From positions 1 through 49,369 of the IMG/VR virus record IMGVR_UViG_3300018063_000008: a stretch of 49,369 nucleotides of DNA; one strand, written 5' to 3'. A model generated the notes under the pieces. It was given only the letters and a program-made list of their open reading frames with translations. It searched no databases and was not told where the DNA came from. This document shows, piece by piece, positions 28,284 through 37,246 of the stretch. The stretch comes from a virus. Made by a program: the position numbers and the translations under genes. Each line of letters starts with the position of its first letter. Position 1 is the first letter of the stretch.

Positions 28284-30125
28284 TTAATCAAATACGGCAA
28301 TATCCTGCACAATTTCCCATAATTCGCAGTGGATTTTGACCAGGCCCTGCCCACTGGCGCAGCGGATTTCGATCCCGTGCGACTGTTGCAGGTTGGCCGC
28401 CAGGTTGATGTATTCCGTAATATGCAGTTCAATGTTGATGGCACTGCCGCTGGCTGCCCAGGGGCCACCCAATGCGCTGGTGCGATCCACGCCATTAATG
28501 TAAATGCTGATATTCACCGGATGGGCGCTGTCGTCATAGATGCCATACACCATTGGATGGGTATGGTCGCCTGACGCGCCAAACGTGTAAATCGGTGAGT
28601 CCGTATTAATCATCTGGAGTGCAATGGACGTTAACCCCGAAGGCGGCGGCCCATCGGCAGCCGTCACTGCCTGGAGCGTTGATCCGCCGCCATACACGCC
28701 CGAAGGCGTTGAAAATACCTGATGCACATGGTCGCCACCGGCTTCAGCCGCCTGGATGTGCGTTCGGAAAGGCATAGTGCGAATACGAACAATGGCCCGG
28801 TTGAGCGCCTGGGTGGTATTGGTAATGTCCATCGTGAACGTAACCGGATGCGTGTTGTCGATTGCGAAACTGTCCTTCCAGCTATCCTTGCTGAAATACG
28901 GCTGGATATGGACATTGTTGACCCGCAACTCCTCTAAAGCCCCCAGGATGACATAGGCTTCTTCTTCTTCGTGCCGATCTACGGTGGCAATTTTCATGCT
29001 GACACTGGCGCCACTCGCGCCAAAGGTTTCCGACACCGATAAAATCCAGAAATCGGCATTGATGTCACGGAAAGTCTGGTTTTCGTTGTTTTCATCCGTG
29101 ACTACGCCCAGGTAGCGGACATGGATTTTATCGCCCGGCAACAGGTTCTGGTGCAACTTGCGGCAGGTCACGTTATACACTTCCTGCAATTGTGAATAAC
29201 GTTGTAACCAGGCCGCCGCCGCATCGTACAAAGCATTGGCCGCCCGGATCACATCGGTTTTGCCGGTGCTGATCGGCGCAATATCCTTAAACGTCCCAAT
29301 CTTCTCGATCTGTCCGTAGGCGCTGATACTGGCTGTATCCTTGATGTAATACAGCGTCCTGCCGTCTGGCCCGGTGATGGTTTGGATGGGGTAAGGCGAG
29401 GTGCGCGTTGAAAATTCCAGGCTCAATGCGGCGTCGCCCTGGCCTGCGCCCAATGGGATCAGCCAGTTCACCACATCCTCGCTGTTTTTAGCCAGGGTAA
29501 TTTTATCAATCAGCGCAATCGAAGTTTCACCATCCATCTCGATGGGGATCGATGTAGGCGCAATCAGGCGTAAGCCATTGGTCGTGCCGAACGCGCCAAT
29601 TTCCAGCGTATTGGAGGACGGCATACGGAAGTGGATACCCTGCTGCGATACCAGATTTTGCAGCGCCCGCAGCACCGTCGCGCCATCGTAGCGCGCATTA
29701 ATAGTGTTGGATGAACTGCCAGAACGTGTCCAACCACCGGCTAACCCAAGTAAGCTGTCCACCACCGATTGCACCGTCTGATTATCATATTTGCGTCCCA
29801 GCAGCACATTTTTAAATTTCAATTCTTCCAGGATGTCCGGCCCGTCGGCGGTCAGGTTGTAACCGCCGGAACTATCTTGCAGCCCAATGTTCTCAATGAT
29901 GCCGCGTGTGAGTTCGCGCACGGTTCCCAACTGCTCGGCAAAGATGCGTACCCGGCGTTTGTTCGTCAGCAAAGTCAAAGCGCGGGTATCGGTTTCCGGC
30001 ACGGTTAATTTAAAGCTGCCTGCCCGATCCAATGCCCGCGTGACGGTGATATTCTTTAAGGTCGTGACCGGGCCATCGCCCAGGCGGTCACCGGCTGCAT
30101 TGTGAACATCAGCCCAGATGCGCAT
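28284..30125 (-). CDS. Tail-associated structural protein (baseplate hub / tip type)
   Basis: 613 residues. The first 370 residues fit the siphovirus tail-associated fold: an N-terminal beta-domain (NITVTRALDRAGSFKLTVPE), a LTADGPDILEELKFK segment, and a middle with QEVYNVTCRKLHQNLLPGDK. The last 200 residues are a fibre-like module with GGDHVHQVF and GDHTHPMVYGIYDD, HxH pairs typical of metal-binding phage fibres. It directly follows the fibre and distal-tail genes. A baseplate hub with an attached receptor-contact module is likely. Confidence 0.78.
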   Translation of the reverse strand: MRIWADVHNAAGDRLGDGPVTTLKNITVTRALDRAGSFKLTVPETDTRALTLLTNKRRVRIFAEQLGTVRELTRGIIENIGLQDSSGGYNLTADGPDILEELKFKNVLLGRKYDNQTVQSVVDSLLGLAGGWTRSGSSSNTINARYDGATVLRALQNLVSQQGIHFRMPSSNTLEIGAFGTTNGLRLIAPTSIPIEMDGETSIALIDKITLAKNSEDVVNWLIPLGAGQGDAALSLEFSTRTSPYPIQTITGPDGRTLYYIKDTASISAYGQIEKIGTFKDIAPISTGKTDVIRAANALYDAAAAWLQRYSQLQEVYNVTCRKLHQNLLPGDKIHVRYLGVVTDENNENQTFRDINADFWILSVSETFGASGASVSMKIATVDRHEEEEAYVILGALEELRVNNVHIQPYFSKDSWKDSFAIDNTHPVTFTMDITNTTQALNRAIVRIRTMPFRTHIQAAEAGGDHVHQVFSTPSGVYGGGSTLQAVTAADGPPPSGLTSIALQMINTDSPIYTFGASGDHTHPMVYGIYDDSAHPVNISIYINGVDRTSALGGPWAASGSAINIELHITEYINLAANLQQSHGIEIRCASGQGLVKIHCELWEIVQDIAVFD

Positions 30126-31364
30126 TTAACCCCACACCTTGCCCCGGATGCCGGATTGCATTTGAGTTGGTGTGGCATTGTCACCGCGCATGGTGACGCC
30201 CGTCGCACCAAACTCCAGCGCCGTGTATTTATGGTAGCCAACCGTCGGGTAGTCCTCGTAGACGGCGGAGTTGTAAGCACCCGCCGTTGAAGCCCCGTTG
30301 CCATTCAGGGTGGCGCTGTTGGTGGTTGTGCTATCGACACCGATACCATGTGCGCCAACGCCTGACGAGGTGACATAGTTGCCTGTGACGGCACATTCAA
30401 ACATGTCCTCAGATAACCCGTAGCAGATTTCAATGGCGTTGGCGGCGCTGTTATTCATGGCACGGAAGGATGCCGTTGTGTAAGACCAGGAGTTTGTGGT
30501 TTCGATGTGCAGCAGTTTGCGCAAGACACGGTTGTAATTATTCCATACCAGGCGGCGGTCTACGCTGTCTTCGCACTGGCCGCTGACCCCGGTGGTACGG
30601 ATCGTCCCCAGGTAAAGGCGGGCCGTCGCGCCTGTCTTCACCCAGACGCCGTGTTGCTTAACCAGCGCCGTCGCTCGTGTGGTGGCATCCGTCCAGGCCG
30701 TCAGATCAAGCGTGAGTGTGCCGGCATTGTCATACAAATACACGTCATAGTTGGTGTCAGTGGTCGCTGGAATCGCAATACTCACCCCGGCATCGGGGAT
30801 CGTCTTTTGTACCCAGACCGAACTCTCGTACAGCGAGGCCCGATTCCCTTTATAGGGCAGGAAATAAAGCGTTGTTTTTGCGAGTTGGTCCGCACTGGGT
30901 GCCGGGTCAGTCGTGGATAATGTCAAACGGCCCTGGCATTGACCAGGGGTACCGGCTCCCGCTTCCAGATCAGTGGTTCGTTCGGCCAATTGGTCGAGTG
31001 CCTGTTCAACATCACCAGGGTCAGCCGCGCTATCCCAATCGGCCAACGTAGTCGGCGTATAAGTCACATCATCGGCATCGGCGCTGCCGGTGACGCCCAA
31101 CGGGCCAACGACTGCGCCACCTACGGCTGTCGATTGGCGCAGGAACAGACCGGTGCTTTTAAAATACATTTTCCAGTGGGTGGCGTGCGCCGTCGGATCG
31201 GCAATCTGGACGCCGCGCAGCGCCTCAAATTCCTGGGCGGCGTTGAGTACGTTGTTGGTGACCGTGACCAGGTTATCCAGCGGCGTTTTCACGTCACCGG
31301 CGTCCGCGCCCTGGGTATCAACCAACGCCGAACGATCCACTTGCGAACCAATATCAATTGCCAT
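30126..31364 (-). CDS. Tail fibre protein
   Basis: 412 residues. N-terminal helices, a coiled segment with ADPGDVEQALDQLAERTTDL, then QGRLTLSTTDPAPSADQLAK with TTLYFLPYKGNRASLYE. The last part matches a module shared by many phage fibres (GRLTL---P------TLYY-PY-GN---LY----W). The C-terminal third (VGAHGIGVDSTTTNSATLNG) is a variable-looking beta-rich tip. Start and stop abut both neighbours. It probably contacts the host receptor. Confidence 0.82.
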   Translation of the reverse strand: MAIDIGSQVDRSALVDTQGADAGDVKTPLDNLVTVTNNVLNAAQEFEALRGVQIADPTAHATHWKMYFKSTGLFLRQSTAVGGAVVGPLGVTGSADADDVTYTPTTLADWDSAADPGDVEQALDQLAERTTDLEAGAGTPGQCQGRLTLSTTDPAPSADQLAKTTLYFLPYKGNRASLYESSVWVQKTIPDAGVSIAIPATTDTNYDVYLYDNAGTLTLDLTAWTDATTRATALVKQHGVWVKTGATARLYLGTIRTTGVSGQCEDSVDRRLVWNNYNRVLRKLLHIETTNSWSYTTASFRAMNNSAANAIEICYGLSEDMFECAVTGNYVTSSGVGAHGIGVDSTTTNSATLNGNGASTAGAYNSAVYEDYPTVGYHKYTALEFGATGVTMRGDNATPTQMQSGIRGKVWG

Positions 31365-32242
31365 TAGTAATACCCCTCAAAATACAACATGCGGATGGTG
31401 GCCGCGTCGGTTGAATTGGCGAAGCGAATGCGAACTGTATTGGCGCCCGGATACAGTCGGAACCAGGATGGGTGCAGAAAGCTGAAGGCGCTGGTATACG
31501 CATCAACACTGTTCTTCTTGACCAACCAGGCGCGGCAGTTTATTTCCAATACGTCGCTGGCAACCAGTGTGCCGGTGTAGCTCACCTGATCCACTACCTC
31601 GCCGTTCACCACCCGCTGAATGGTCGGATTCGTGACGGTCTGCCCAGCGCCGCAGGAAATCTTGATACGCGGCTGGATGATGGCCGAACCAACCGGCGTC
31701 ACCGTTTGATCGGTCAGCTCGCCGGAGATCGCCCAGGCCGGTGCCGTGCCACCCCACACCGAACCATCACCCCAATTAAAAGCGCCCCACAAAACCGCTT
31801 CTGTCCCTTGCGCGTACCACATCGGGTCAGGAACGTGAAAGTTAACCGTCACCGGCTGCCACAAATCGGTATGTTTCGCCACTTTTTCGTTGATCGGGAT
31901 CGAAGCGACGCGCCCCCAGCACCAGCGCGGCGGCAGGGCATTGTCCGACGGCTGCATAAAGAGTTGTTTGCGCCCAAAACCACGCATCTTATAAACCGCA
32001 TCGCGCAGCGCTGTCATACCTTCGCGCGTGTCGCTGATCAGTGTGAACTCCACCGACACCTTGCCAATCTCCGCCGGTGAAACCCCCAGGCCGAATTCAT
32101 CAAAGCCGCCGTCCGCCCCCGGCAGTTTGCTGGTGAGCGTAATCAGGGAGCCAAAATTACCATTCAGGGTTTGGATCGTATCTGGGAAGGTATACACCTG
32201 CGATCCCGACCCAAACCGGGTGACACGCTGTAAGATGGTCAT
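31364..32242 (-). CDS. Distal tail protein (Dit-like)
   Basis: 292 residues. LPGADGGFDEFG and VSVEFTLISD near the start, DPMWYAQGTEAVLWG in the middle, and LEINCRAWLVKKNSVDAYTS with FRLYPGANTVRIRF at the end. This is the Sipho_tail/Dit pattern. It is between the tape measure and the fibre and would form the ring at the tail tip. The stop overlaps the fibre start as TAATG. Confidence 0.85.
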   Translation of the reverse strand: MTILQRVTRFGSGSQVYTFPDTIQTLNGNFGSLITLTSKLPGADGGFDEFGLGVSPAEIGKVSVEFTLISDTREGMTALRDAVYKMRGFGRKQLFMQPSDNALPPRWCWGRVASIPINEKVAKHTDLWQPVTVNFHVPDPMWYAQGTEAVLWGAFNWGDGSVWGGTAPAWAISGELTDQTVTPVGSAIIQPRIKISCGAGQTVTNPTIQRVVNGEVVDQVSYTGTLVASDVLEINCRAWLVKKNSVDAYTSAFSFLHPSWFRLYPGANTVRIRFANSTDAATIRMLYFEGYY

Positions 32243-34914
32243 CCCATACTCCTTTTCGCGTCGGCAAATTTCTCGGCGAAGGTTCTGGCGTTGCGTTCTA
32301 AGTTCGGCTCATCCCGCAGCATTTCAATCGGCACTTGCAGGATGATGGTGTCGCCGCCACCGCCACCCGCGCCCAGCAGCTTGTCGGCATTCGGGATAAA
32401 AGTGCCGTTGCTGTTGGGGATAAAGAGTTCCGGCTGCGCGCCACGCCCAATCAGATAGGGCACATCGGCCATGCCCGCCCCGCCAGAGTCGCGAAACTGG
32501 ATACCGAGACTGGCCGCCGTTGGCGTGCCACCCGACCCCTCGACCGATACACCGCCGCCGCCGCCGAGTTTCTCCAATTCCCGCAGGGCATTGCCTACGC
32601 CGTCAATAATTTTTTGAATGAAATCGACCACTGGTTTGATAAAGGTGTCGCCAATCCATTGGAAGCTGTCACGGAACCAGTTATAGACCTTTTCCAGCGA
32701 TGGCCGGATAGCTTCCCATAAGCCGCTGATGAGCGTGACAAGTGGGGTGATGATATTGTCTTTGAACCAGACCACCGCCTCGTTAATTTTGGGCAGCGCC
32801 GTCGTCACAAACCAGTCGTAGACTTTGGCTAACACCGGCTCGATAACGATCCATAAGCCTTCCAGAATATCGACGGCGGGCTGTAATACATTGTCTTTGA
32901 ACCAGACCACCGCCTCGTTAATTTTGGGCAGCGCCGTCGTCACGAACCAGTCAAACACATCTTGCAGCACCGGCCCCACCGCTTCCCATATTCCCTGAAG
33001 CAGAGTGATGGCAGGCTGTAATACATTCTCCATGAACCAGCGCAGCGCATCGGTAATCCAGGGCAGTCCCTCGGCCATGAACCAGTTGAATAAGGCCGAC
33101 AGCGCCGGGCTGACGACTTCCCAGATGTCCATCAGCATATTGACAATGCCTTCAACCGCCGGGCGCAAGATGGTATTGAAGAAGTCCACCACCAGCGGCA
33201 GCACGTCCGCGATCACCCAGTTGGCGAACGCCTGTAACCCCGGCTGGATCGCTGTCCAGAAGTCAACCAGCAGGCCGACGAAGCGCTCGACAATGGGGAT
33301 GACTACTTCTTGAATGAAACTGACTACACCTCCCAGTGCATCTTCAATTGCTTGACGGAAGGCTAAAAACTGTTCGGGATTTTGAATCACGCCCAACCCG
33401 ACCAGGAAGTTAGCAATTCCGCTGGAAAGTGATCCAACAATGGCATCTACCACGCTGCCGGTATCATTCAAAATGTCGGTAAAACTACTAAAGCCCATTA
33501 CCGCCAATTGCACGGCGTTTACAATCGTTTCAATCACCGGTTGCAGGATGTCACGGATACCCAGGAAATTTGTTTGGAAGGCCAGAAACAACAGCGCCGC
33601 CGCGCCGATAATCAGGCCGATGGGCGACAGCACCAGCCCCAGGATCGTCCCCAGGCCGCTGAACAGGCCGCCCACTGCCGAAACTGCTTTGCCAATAATC
33701 AGGAGTGTTGGCCCGACCACCACCAGCACGGCCAGGATTTGCGTAATTTGCCCTGCCAGTTCCGGGTTGGCTTGTATCCAGGCTGTCAGGCTGTTGACCA
33801 CGCCGATGAGCTTGTCCACCATCGGCGCCAGGACATCATTCATCAGCGGCGTCAGGGCTTCGATCTGTAAAGTCTGGATCGATCCCGTCAGCGACTCGAC
33901 CTTACCGGCGAAGGTGTTCATGAACTCAGCGGCAATCGTCGCGGCATCCGGCGCGGCTGCCATTTGGTCGCGCATCGCGCCGATACCACCGGCTGCCCGT
34001 AAAGCATTCAGCCCGGTGATGCCGAAGCTGCCTGCCAATTGGTACATGATTTCATTTTGTTCTTCGACGGGCAGCTTATCGAGGGCAGTATCGAGTTCGC
34101 CTAGAACCGTGTTGAAATCGCGGGTATTGCCATTGGCATCGTACAGACTAAGACCAAGTTTTTTCCATGCGCCAGCCGCTTCTTCAGTGGGACGGGTCAT
34201 TTGGGTCAGGACAGTTTTAAGGAGTGTTCCGCCTTCTGCGCCCATAATGCCGTTCTGAGCAAAGACGGCTAATGTCGCGCTGGCATCCTCGATACTGAGT
34301 CCGTACTGTGCGGCAACTGGCCCCACATTACCCATCGCTAGTCCGAGATCGCCAACCTCGGCGCGGCTGGCATTGGCTGCCCGTGACAGCGCGTCGGCTA
34401 CCCGTCCAGCATCCTCAGCCTTCAACCTGAACTGTGCCAAAGCCGAACTGGTGATTCCTGCCGCTTGTGCCAAATTCAGGTTGCCCGCGCCCGCCAAATT
34501 GAGGACGGCTGGCATGGTCGCCATCGCCTGCTCAACCGATTGACCACTCTTGAGCAGGTCGAGCATCCCGGCGCTGGCATCCAACGCACTAAACTTGGTA
34601 TCCGCGCCCCACTTGAGTGCCGCCTGCCGCACCCGTTCCAGGTCTTGCGGGCCGAGTTCGCCAAAGACTCGTATCTGGTTGATGACGGTATCGAAATCAC
34701 TGGCAGCTTTCAGCCCGGTCAGGCCGAAGGCCAGCACCGGCGCGGTTAACTGCGTCAGGCTGGAGCCGATGCTGGAGATTGCGCCGCCCAGGTCTTGCAA
34801 GCCGCCGCCGATGGATTGGCGCGCGTTCTGAACCGCCGAGTCATCAAGGCTTAAGACTATTCGGCCATAAGCCGTACCTAACGAATAGCCCTCACTGCCA
34901 AAATCCATACGCAC
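32239..34914 (-). CDS. Tail tape measure protein
   Basis: 891 residues, starting at GTG 34914 or ATG 34908. Residues 30-330 match the TP901-1 tape-measure core (SDFDTVINQIRVFGELGPQD, ADALSRAANASRAEVGDLGL). Several hydrophobic helical segments follow at about 380-450. Then come tandem repeats of about 45 residues (PKINEAVVWFKDN, TALPKINEAV twice nearly identical in DNA) with conserved W/F positions, and a Gly-rich end. Length of this protein sets tail length, implying a tail near 130 nm by the usual rule. Preceded by late promoter C and its hairpin. Confidence 0.95.
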   Translation of the reverse strand: MRMDFGSEGYSLGTAYGRIVLSLDDSAVQNARQSIGGGLQDLGGAISSIGSSLTQLTAPVLAFGLTGLKAASDFDTVINQIRVFGELGPQDLERVRQAALKWGADTKFSALDASAGMLDLLKSGQSVEQAMATMPAVLNLAGAGNLNLAQAAGITSSALAQFRLKAEDAGRVADALSRAANASRAEVGDLGLAMGNVGPVAAQYGLSIEDASATLAVFAQNGIMGAEGGTLLKTVLTQMTRPTEEAAGAWKKLGLSLYDANGNTRDFNTVLGELDTALDKLPVEEQNEIMYQLAGSFGITGLNALRAAGGIGAMRDQMAAAPDAATIAAEFMNTFAGKVESLTGSIQTLQIEALTPLMNDVLAPMVDKLIGVVNSLTAWIQANPELAGQITQILAVLVVVGPTLLIIGKAVSAVGGLFSGLGTILGLVLSPIGLIIGAAALLFLAFQTNFLGIRDILQPVIETIVNAVQLAVMGFSSFTDILNDTGSVVDAIVGSLSSGIANFLVGLGVIQNPEQFLAFRQAIEDALGGVVSFIQEVVIPIVERFVGLLVDFWTAIQPGLQAFANWVIADVLPLVVDFFNTILRPAVEGIVNMLMDIWEVVSPALSALFNWFMAEGLPWITDALRWFMENVLQPAITLLQGIWEAVGPVLQDVFDWFVTTALPKINEAVVWFKDNVLQPAVDILEGLWIVIEPVLAKVYDWFVTTALPKINEAVVWFKDNIITPLVTLISGLWEAIRPSLEKVYNWFRDSFQWIGDTFIKPVVDFIQKIIDGVGNALRELEKLGGGGGVSVEGSGGTPTAASLGIQFRDSGGAGMADVPYLIGRGAQPELFIPNSNGTFIPNADKLLGAGGGGGDTIILQVPIEMLRDEPNLERNARTFAEKFADAKRSMG
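32758..33060 (-). repeat. Internal tandem repeats in the tape measure gene
   Basis: A segment beginning TTTGAACCAGACCACCGCCT is repeated at 32761 and 32896, 135 bases (45 codons) apart, with about 60 bases nearly identical. Related, more diverged units follow to about 33060. Recent duplication changes tape length by a fixed step. Confidence 0.8.
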
Positions 34915-34921
34915 CCCAAAT

Positions 34922-34953
34922 AAAAACGCGGCCTCGTCTTTCGACGGGCCGCG
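34922..34953 (-). terminator. Leader hairpin with T-tract between late promoter C and the tape measure gene
   Basis: CGCGGCC-CGTC-GAAA-GACG-A-GGCCGCG (34953-34927) with a GAAA loop, then TTTTTATTTGG. The stem is nearly the same sequence as that at 37.2 kb. Confidence 0.8.
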
Positions 34954-34969
34954 CCCTGTGGATGCTTTA

Positions 34970-34981
34970 ATTGTAGCACAG
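34970..34981 (-). promoter_or_regulatory. Late promoter C
   Basis: The minus strand reads AAACATCTGTGCTACAAT. It lies 10 bases after the stop of the HNH gene and shares ACATCTGTGC with the early palindromic elements. Confidence 0.72.
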
Positions 34982-34990
34982 ATGTTTGGG

Positions 34991-35818
34991 TTACGGTTGA
35001 CTTTTCACCCACTCAAAATAGGCTTCGATCTCGGCTAATTTCCGCTTTGCTTTCCGTTTGCCGAGGCGCTCGATTAGCCACGCAGCCGGGTCTTTATTGC
35101 TTTTGGATTGGTTGCAACAGGATTTGCCCGCTGGAATCCCTCTCTTCCCGTGACATAAGGGAACTATGTTCCCAACTGTTGTGCCGGGGTTATCGGGTCG
35201 CGGGTCTTTGATAGCGATCCAATGATCCATTGCTATTGTTGTCCAGAGTCCGGTTGCAATCTGCCCGCATACTGCACAGCATCCGCCCCAATAATCCAAG
35301 CAGCGTTTCCATTGATCTTCCGTGAGATCGCTGCCTAAATTTCGTTCAATTGCCCGCCGTTCATGTTTGGCCTTTTGCGCCTGATATTTATAGGCTTCGG
35401 GGTGAAGTAAATAGTGACGCCGCCGAATCACCTGCCCCTTTTCGGGGTTAGCTTCCTGATATTTTTTCTGCGCCGCAAGCACCTTATTTCGGTTCGCATA
35501 ATACCAATCACGCTTAATTTTGCGAACCCTTTCCCGATTCGCTGCACGCCACAATCTGCTTTGTTCTCGATGCTTTTCGGGATGAGCGCGCCTCTCGGCA
35601 TTCACTCTATCTTTATGCTTCTCCCAGGATATACGGGCGCGCTCATTCGCAGCTTCGCCATCTTCAAGGCTTTGAATATGGCGGCACTCAATACACGGTT
35701 GGCGGCAGCCATCTTTTGTTTGGCTATGTTTGTGAAAATATTTCCGTGTTGCGGGTTTCCACTGTTGGCATCCCGTGCAGCGCTTGAGGGGTGTGGTATC
35801 ATTATTCACAGTAGCCAT
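34991..35818 (-). CDS. HNH homing-type endonuclease
   Basis: 275 residues. An N-terminal zinc-ribbon-like part (LKRCTGCQQWKPATRKYFHK, CIECR) is followed by a long very basic helical region. A C-terminal HNH follows: CAVCGQIATGLWTTIAMDHW, NIVPLCHG and CCNQSKSNKD. The DH, the Asn/His and cysteine pairs are present. It is a free-standing invader between tail genes, with AT-richer codons. Its leader and first codons are shared with the GIY-YIG gene at 37282. Confidence 0.87.
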   Translation of the reverse strand: MATVNNDTTPLKRCTGCQQWKPATRKYFHKHSQTKDGCRQPCIECRHIQSLEDGEAANERARISWEKHKDRVNAERRAHPEKHREQSRLWRAANRERVRKIKRDWYYANRNKVLAAQKKYQEANPEKGQVIRRRHYLLHPEAYKYQAQKAKHERRAIERNLGSDLTEDQWKRCLDYWGGCCAVCGQIATGLWTTIAMDHWIAIKDPRPDNPGTTVGNIVPLCHGKRGIPAGKSCCNQSKSNKDPAAWLIERLGKRKAKRKLAEIEAYFEWVKSQP

Positions 35819-35838
35819 CCTTGTAATGGATACTCAAG

Positions 35839-35863
35839 CCCCTGGTGTTGTCGCACGCAGGGG
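35839..35863 (-). other. Leader hairpin of the HNH gene
   Basis: CCCCTG pairs with CAGGGG around CGTGCGACAACAC. The equivalent hairpin before the GIY-YIG gene has CTCCGA with TCGGAG around a similar loop, so the stem is kept by paired changes. A further CCAT-N7-ATGG pairing could mask the start codon in both. Confidence 0.6.
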
Positions 35864-35878
35864 TAACTTATTTGTTCT

Positions 35879-35884
35879 ATTATA
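35879..35884 (-). promoter_or_regulatory. Possible promoter of the HNH gene
   Basis: The minus strand reads GCGGTATAATAG: a perfect TATAAT but without the TGTGC extension of the late set, and with no convincing -35. It lies immediately after the tail chaperone extension. Confidence 0.45.
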
Positions 35885-35889
35885 CCGCG

Positions 35890-36118
35890 TTAGTCGCGAA
35901 AATTCACGCCGGGCATCATGCCCAACTGCCCCGCATTGATCGGTTTCCGCTTCGCCGGTTCACCCAGCGCCGCCGCAAAACTTCTATACTTCGGCTTACC
36001 ATCATCGTTCCGCGCATCCAGCCGGTTCTGTACCCAGGTGCCAAAAAGCAAAACTGCGTTATCAAATTGATAACTTAACCAATGATTGTCGCGGATGCCG
36101 AAGATCGCGCTAGGTTTT
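35890..36118 (-). CDS. Tail assembly chaperone frameshift extension (T-like)
   Basis: This frame has no start of its own. It overlaps the end of the chaperone gene and reads PSAIFGIRDNHWLSYQFDNA, then LFGTWVQNRL, the typical C-terminal half of chaperone fusions (D--V--FG-WVENRL). The overlap has GGGAAAAACC, with GGGAAAAAC just before the TAG stop. Moving from the first frame to this one needs +1 (or -2) slippage, on AAAA, giving a 222-residue product. The lambda case is -1; Mu uses -2 and some Listeria phages use +1. Confidence 0.7.
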
Positions 36119-36559
36119 TCCCGAAACTGGCTCGATTGGCGGTACAGTTGCCAGGTGGCCGTTCGGTTCTGGAGGAAACGTTTTGGCAGGTTGGTACTGC
36201 CCCCCTAACGCCCAGGCCATCACCGTCGCCTTGTCGTTGAACGGCACCCAGGCCACCGGGATGTACTCGCCCTCGGCTGCATCCTTAGTCCACAATTTCG
36301 GCGTAACAAAACAGGCGATGGCAATCACGTCCATCGACTTCATGATCTGGGGCAGGGTTTCTTTGTCGATGGTCAGTTCCTGGCGCTGGCCCATGTTGTT
36401 CTGGGTCATATCCAGGATCAGGTTCGACAGCAAATCCGGCACTTCGCCATCACCGGAGATCATCGCCACCAGGTCAGGCCGTTTCAGCAGCGCCACCTTG
36501 CCACTGGGCAGCGTGATTTCTTCGGCCTGCGGCATCCATTCGTTGATCGGTGTAACCAT
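36110..36559 (-). CDS. Tail assembly chaperone, short form (G-like)
   Basis: 149 residues from ATG 36559, preceded by GGAG; the frame open to 36604 overlaps the major tail protein. The N-terminus (EWMPQAEEITLPSGKVALLK then RPDLVAMI) and a helix SMDVIAIACFVTPKLW are typical of siphovirus tail assembly chaperones, which bind the tape measure. The stop is followed in another frame by a matching extension (35890-36114). It lies in the conserved slot between major tail protein and tape measure, though separated from the latter by the HNH gene. Confidence 0.82.
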   Translation of the reverse strand: MVTPINEWMPQAEEITLPSGKVALLKRPDLVAMISGDGEVPDLLSNLILDMTQNNMGQRQELTIDKETLPQIMKSMDVIAIACFVTPKLWTKDAAEGEYIPVAWVPFNDKATVMAWALGGQYQPAKTFPPEPNGHLATVPPIEPVSGKT

Positions 36560-36569
36560 GTATCGCTCC

Positions 36570-37172
36570 TTATGCCGCGAAGAAAGCCAGGAAGTCGGCG
36601 CCACTGGCCGGGGCTGTCCACAGCGCCGCCGTTTCGTAGGTGCGCACGGTCATCAGGTACAACACACTGCTGATGGCAACCGGGATGGCATAACCCTCGA
36701 TCTCGGACATATTGAATTTGTTGGTTTTGCCGTCGGCGGTGTATTTGGGATACTTATCCAACTTACACCCCTGCAAGCCGATGGCCGCCACGCCGCCGTC
36801 GTCGGTAGGCGTCAAGCCAATCGCGCCGAAGTAGGGCAAACCTGCGCCACCCGCCGGGAAACGGGTACGCCGCCGCTGGTTGGGCGTCAGGTTGCTGGTG
36901 TAATTCGACACCCCGGCGGTGACGGCCAGGAAATCGACATCGACACCGCCCATACCGATTTTGATTTTGGCCCCGCGCGCCACCGACAGCAGGCGCATGG
37001 TTACGCCGTAACCCGGCAGCTTATCCGTGTCGTGTTCCGGGTCAACTTCCAACGTCTGCCCGATGGCCGCCGAGATAGGGGTTCCATAAGTATTGGCAGT
37101 AATATTGTAAGCTGCCACCAGTAAATCGGTTAAAGTGTAGGATACTTCGCCGAATTCGCTGCTCCCAGGAAT
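36570..37172 (-). CDS. Major tail protein
   Basis: About 183-201 residues. From GTG 37118 the sequence begins AAYNITANTYGTPISAAIG. The frame is open to 37172 and adds IPGSSEFGEVSYTLTDLL, which looks like real protein. No ATG/GTG/TTG exists there, only an ATT/ATC run behind AAAGG. Features typical of tail-tube proteins are the beta-rich GAKIKIGMGGVDVDFLAV region and the C-terminal YAIPVAISSVLYLMTV. It follows late promoter D. I cannot decide between the short GTG start and a rare ATT/ATC start. Confidence 0.82.
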   Translation of the reverse strand: MPGSSEFGEVSYTLTDLLVAAYNITANTYGTPISAAIGQTLEVDPEHDTDKLPGYGVTMRLLSVARGAKIKIGMGGVDVDFLAVTAGVSNYTSNLTPNQRRRTRFPAGGAGLPYFGAIGLTPTDDGGVAAIGLQGCKLDKYPKYTADGKTNKFNMSEIEGYAIPVAISSVLYLMTVRTYETAALWTAPASGADFLAFFAA

Positions 37173-37192
37173 GATGATTTGCCTTTCACTCT

Positions 37193-37231
37193 AAAAACGA
37201 AAAGCGCGGCTCGTCTCTCGACGGGCCGCGC
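37193..37231 (-). terminator. Leader hairpin with T-tract between late promoter D and the major tail gene
   Basis: GCGCGGC-CCGTC-GAGA-GACGA-GCCGCGC (37231-37204), then TTTTCGTTTTTAG. Stem very like that at 34.9 kb. Confidence 0.78.
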
Positions 37232-37246
37232 CCTGTTATTGATAAT

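Noticed and set aside
33440-34258. 272-codon plus-strand frame opposite the tape measure
   Set aside because: Ser/Thr/Arg-rich translation typical of the reverse of an Ala/Leu-rich gene; no start signals.
36183-37124. 313-codon plus-strand frame opposite tail genes
   Set aside because: Spans the antisense of two real genes and their junction.
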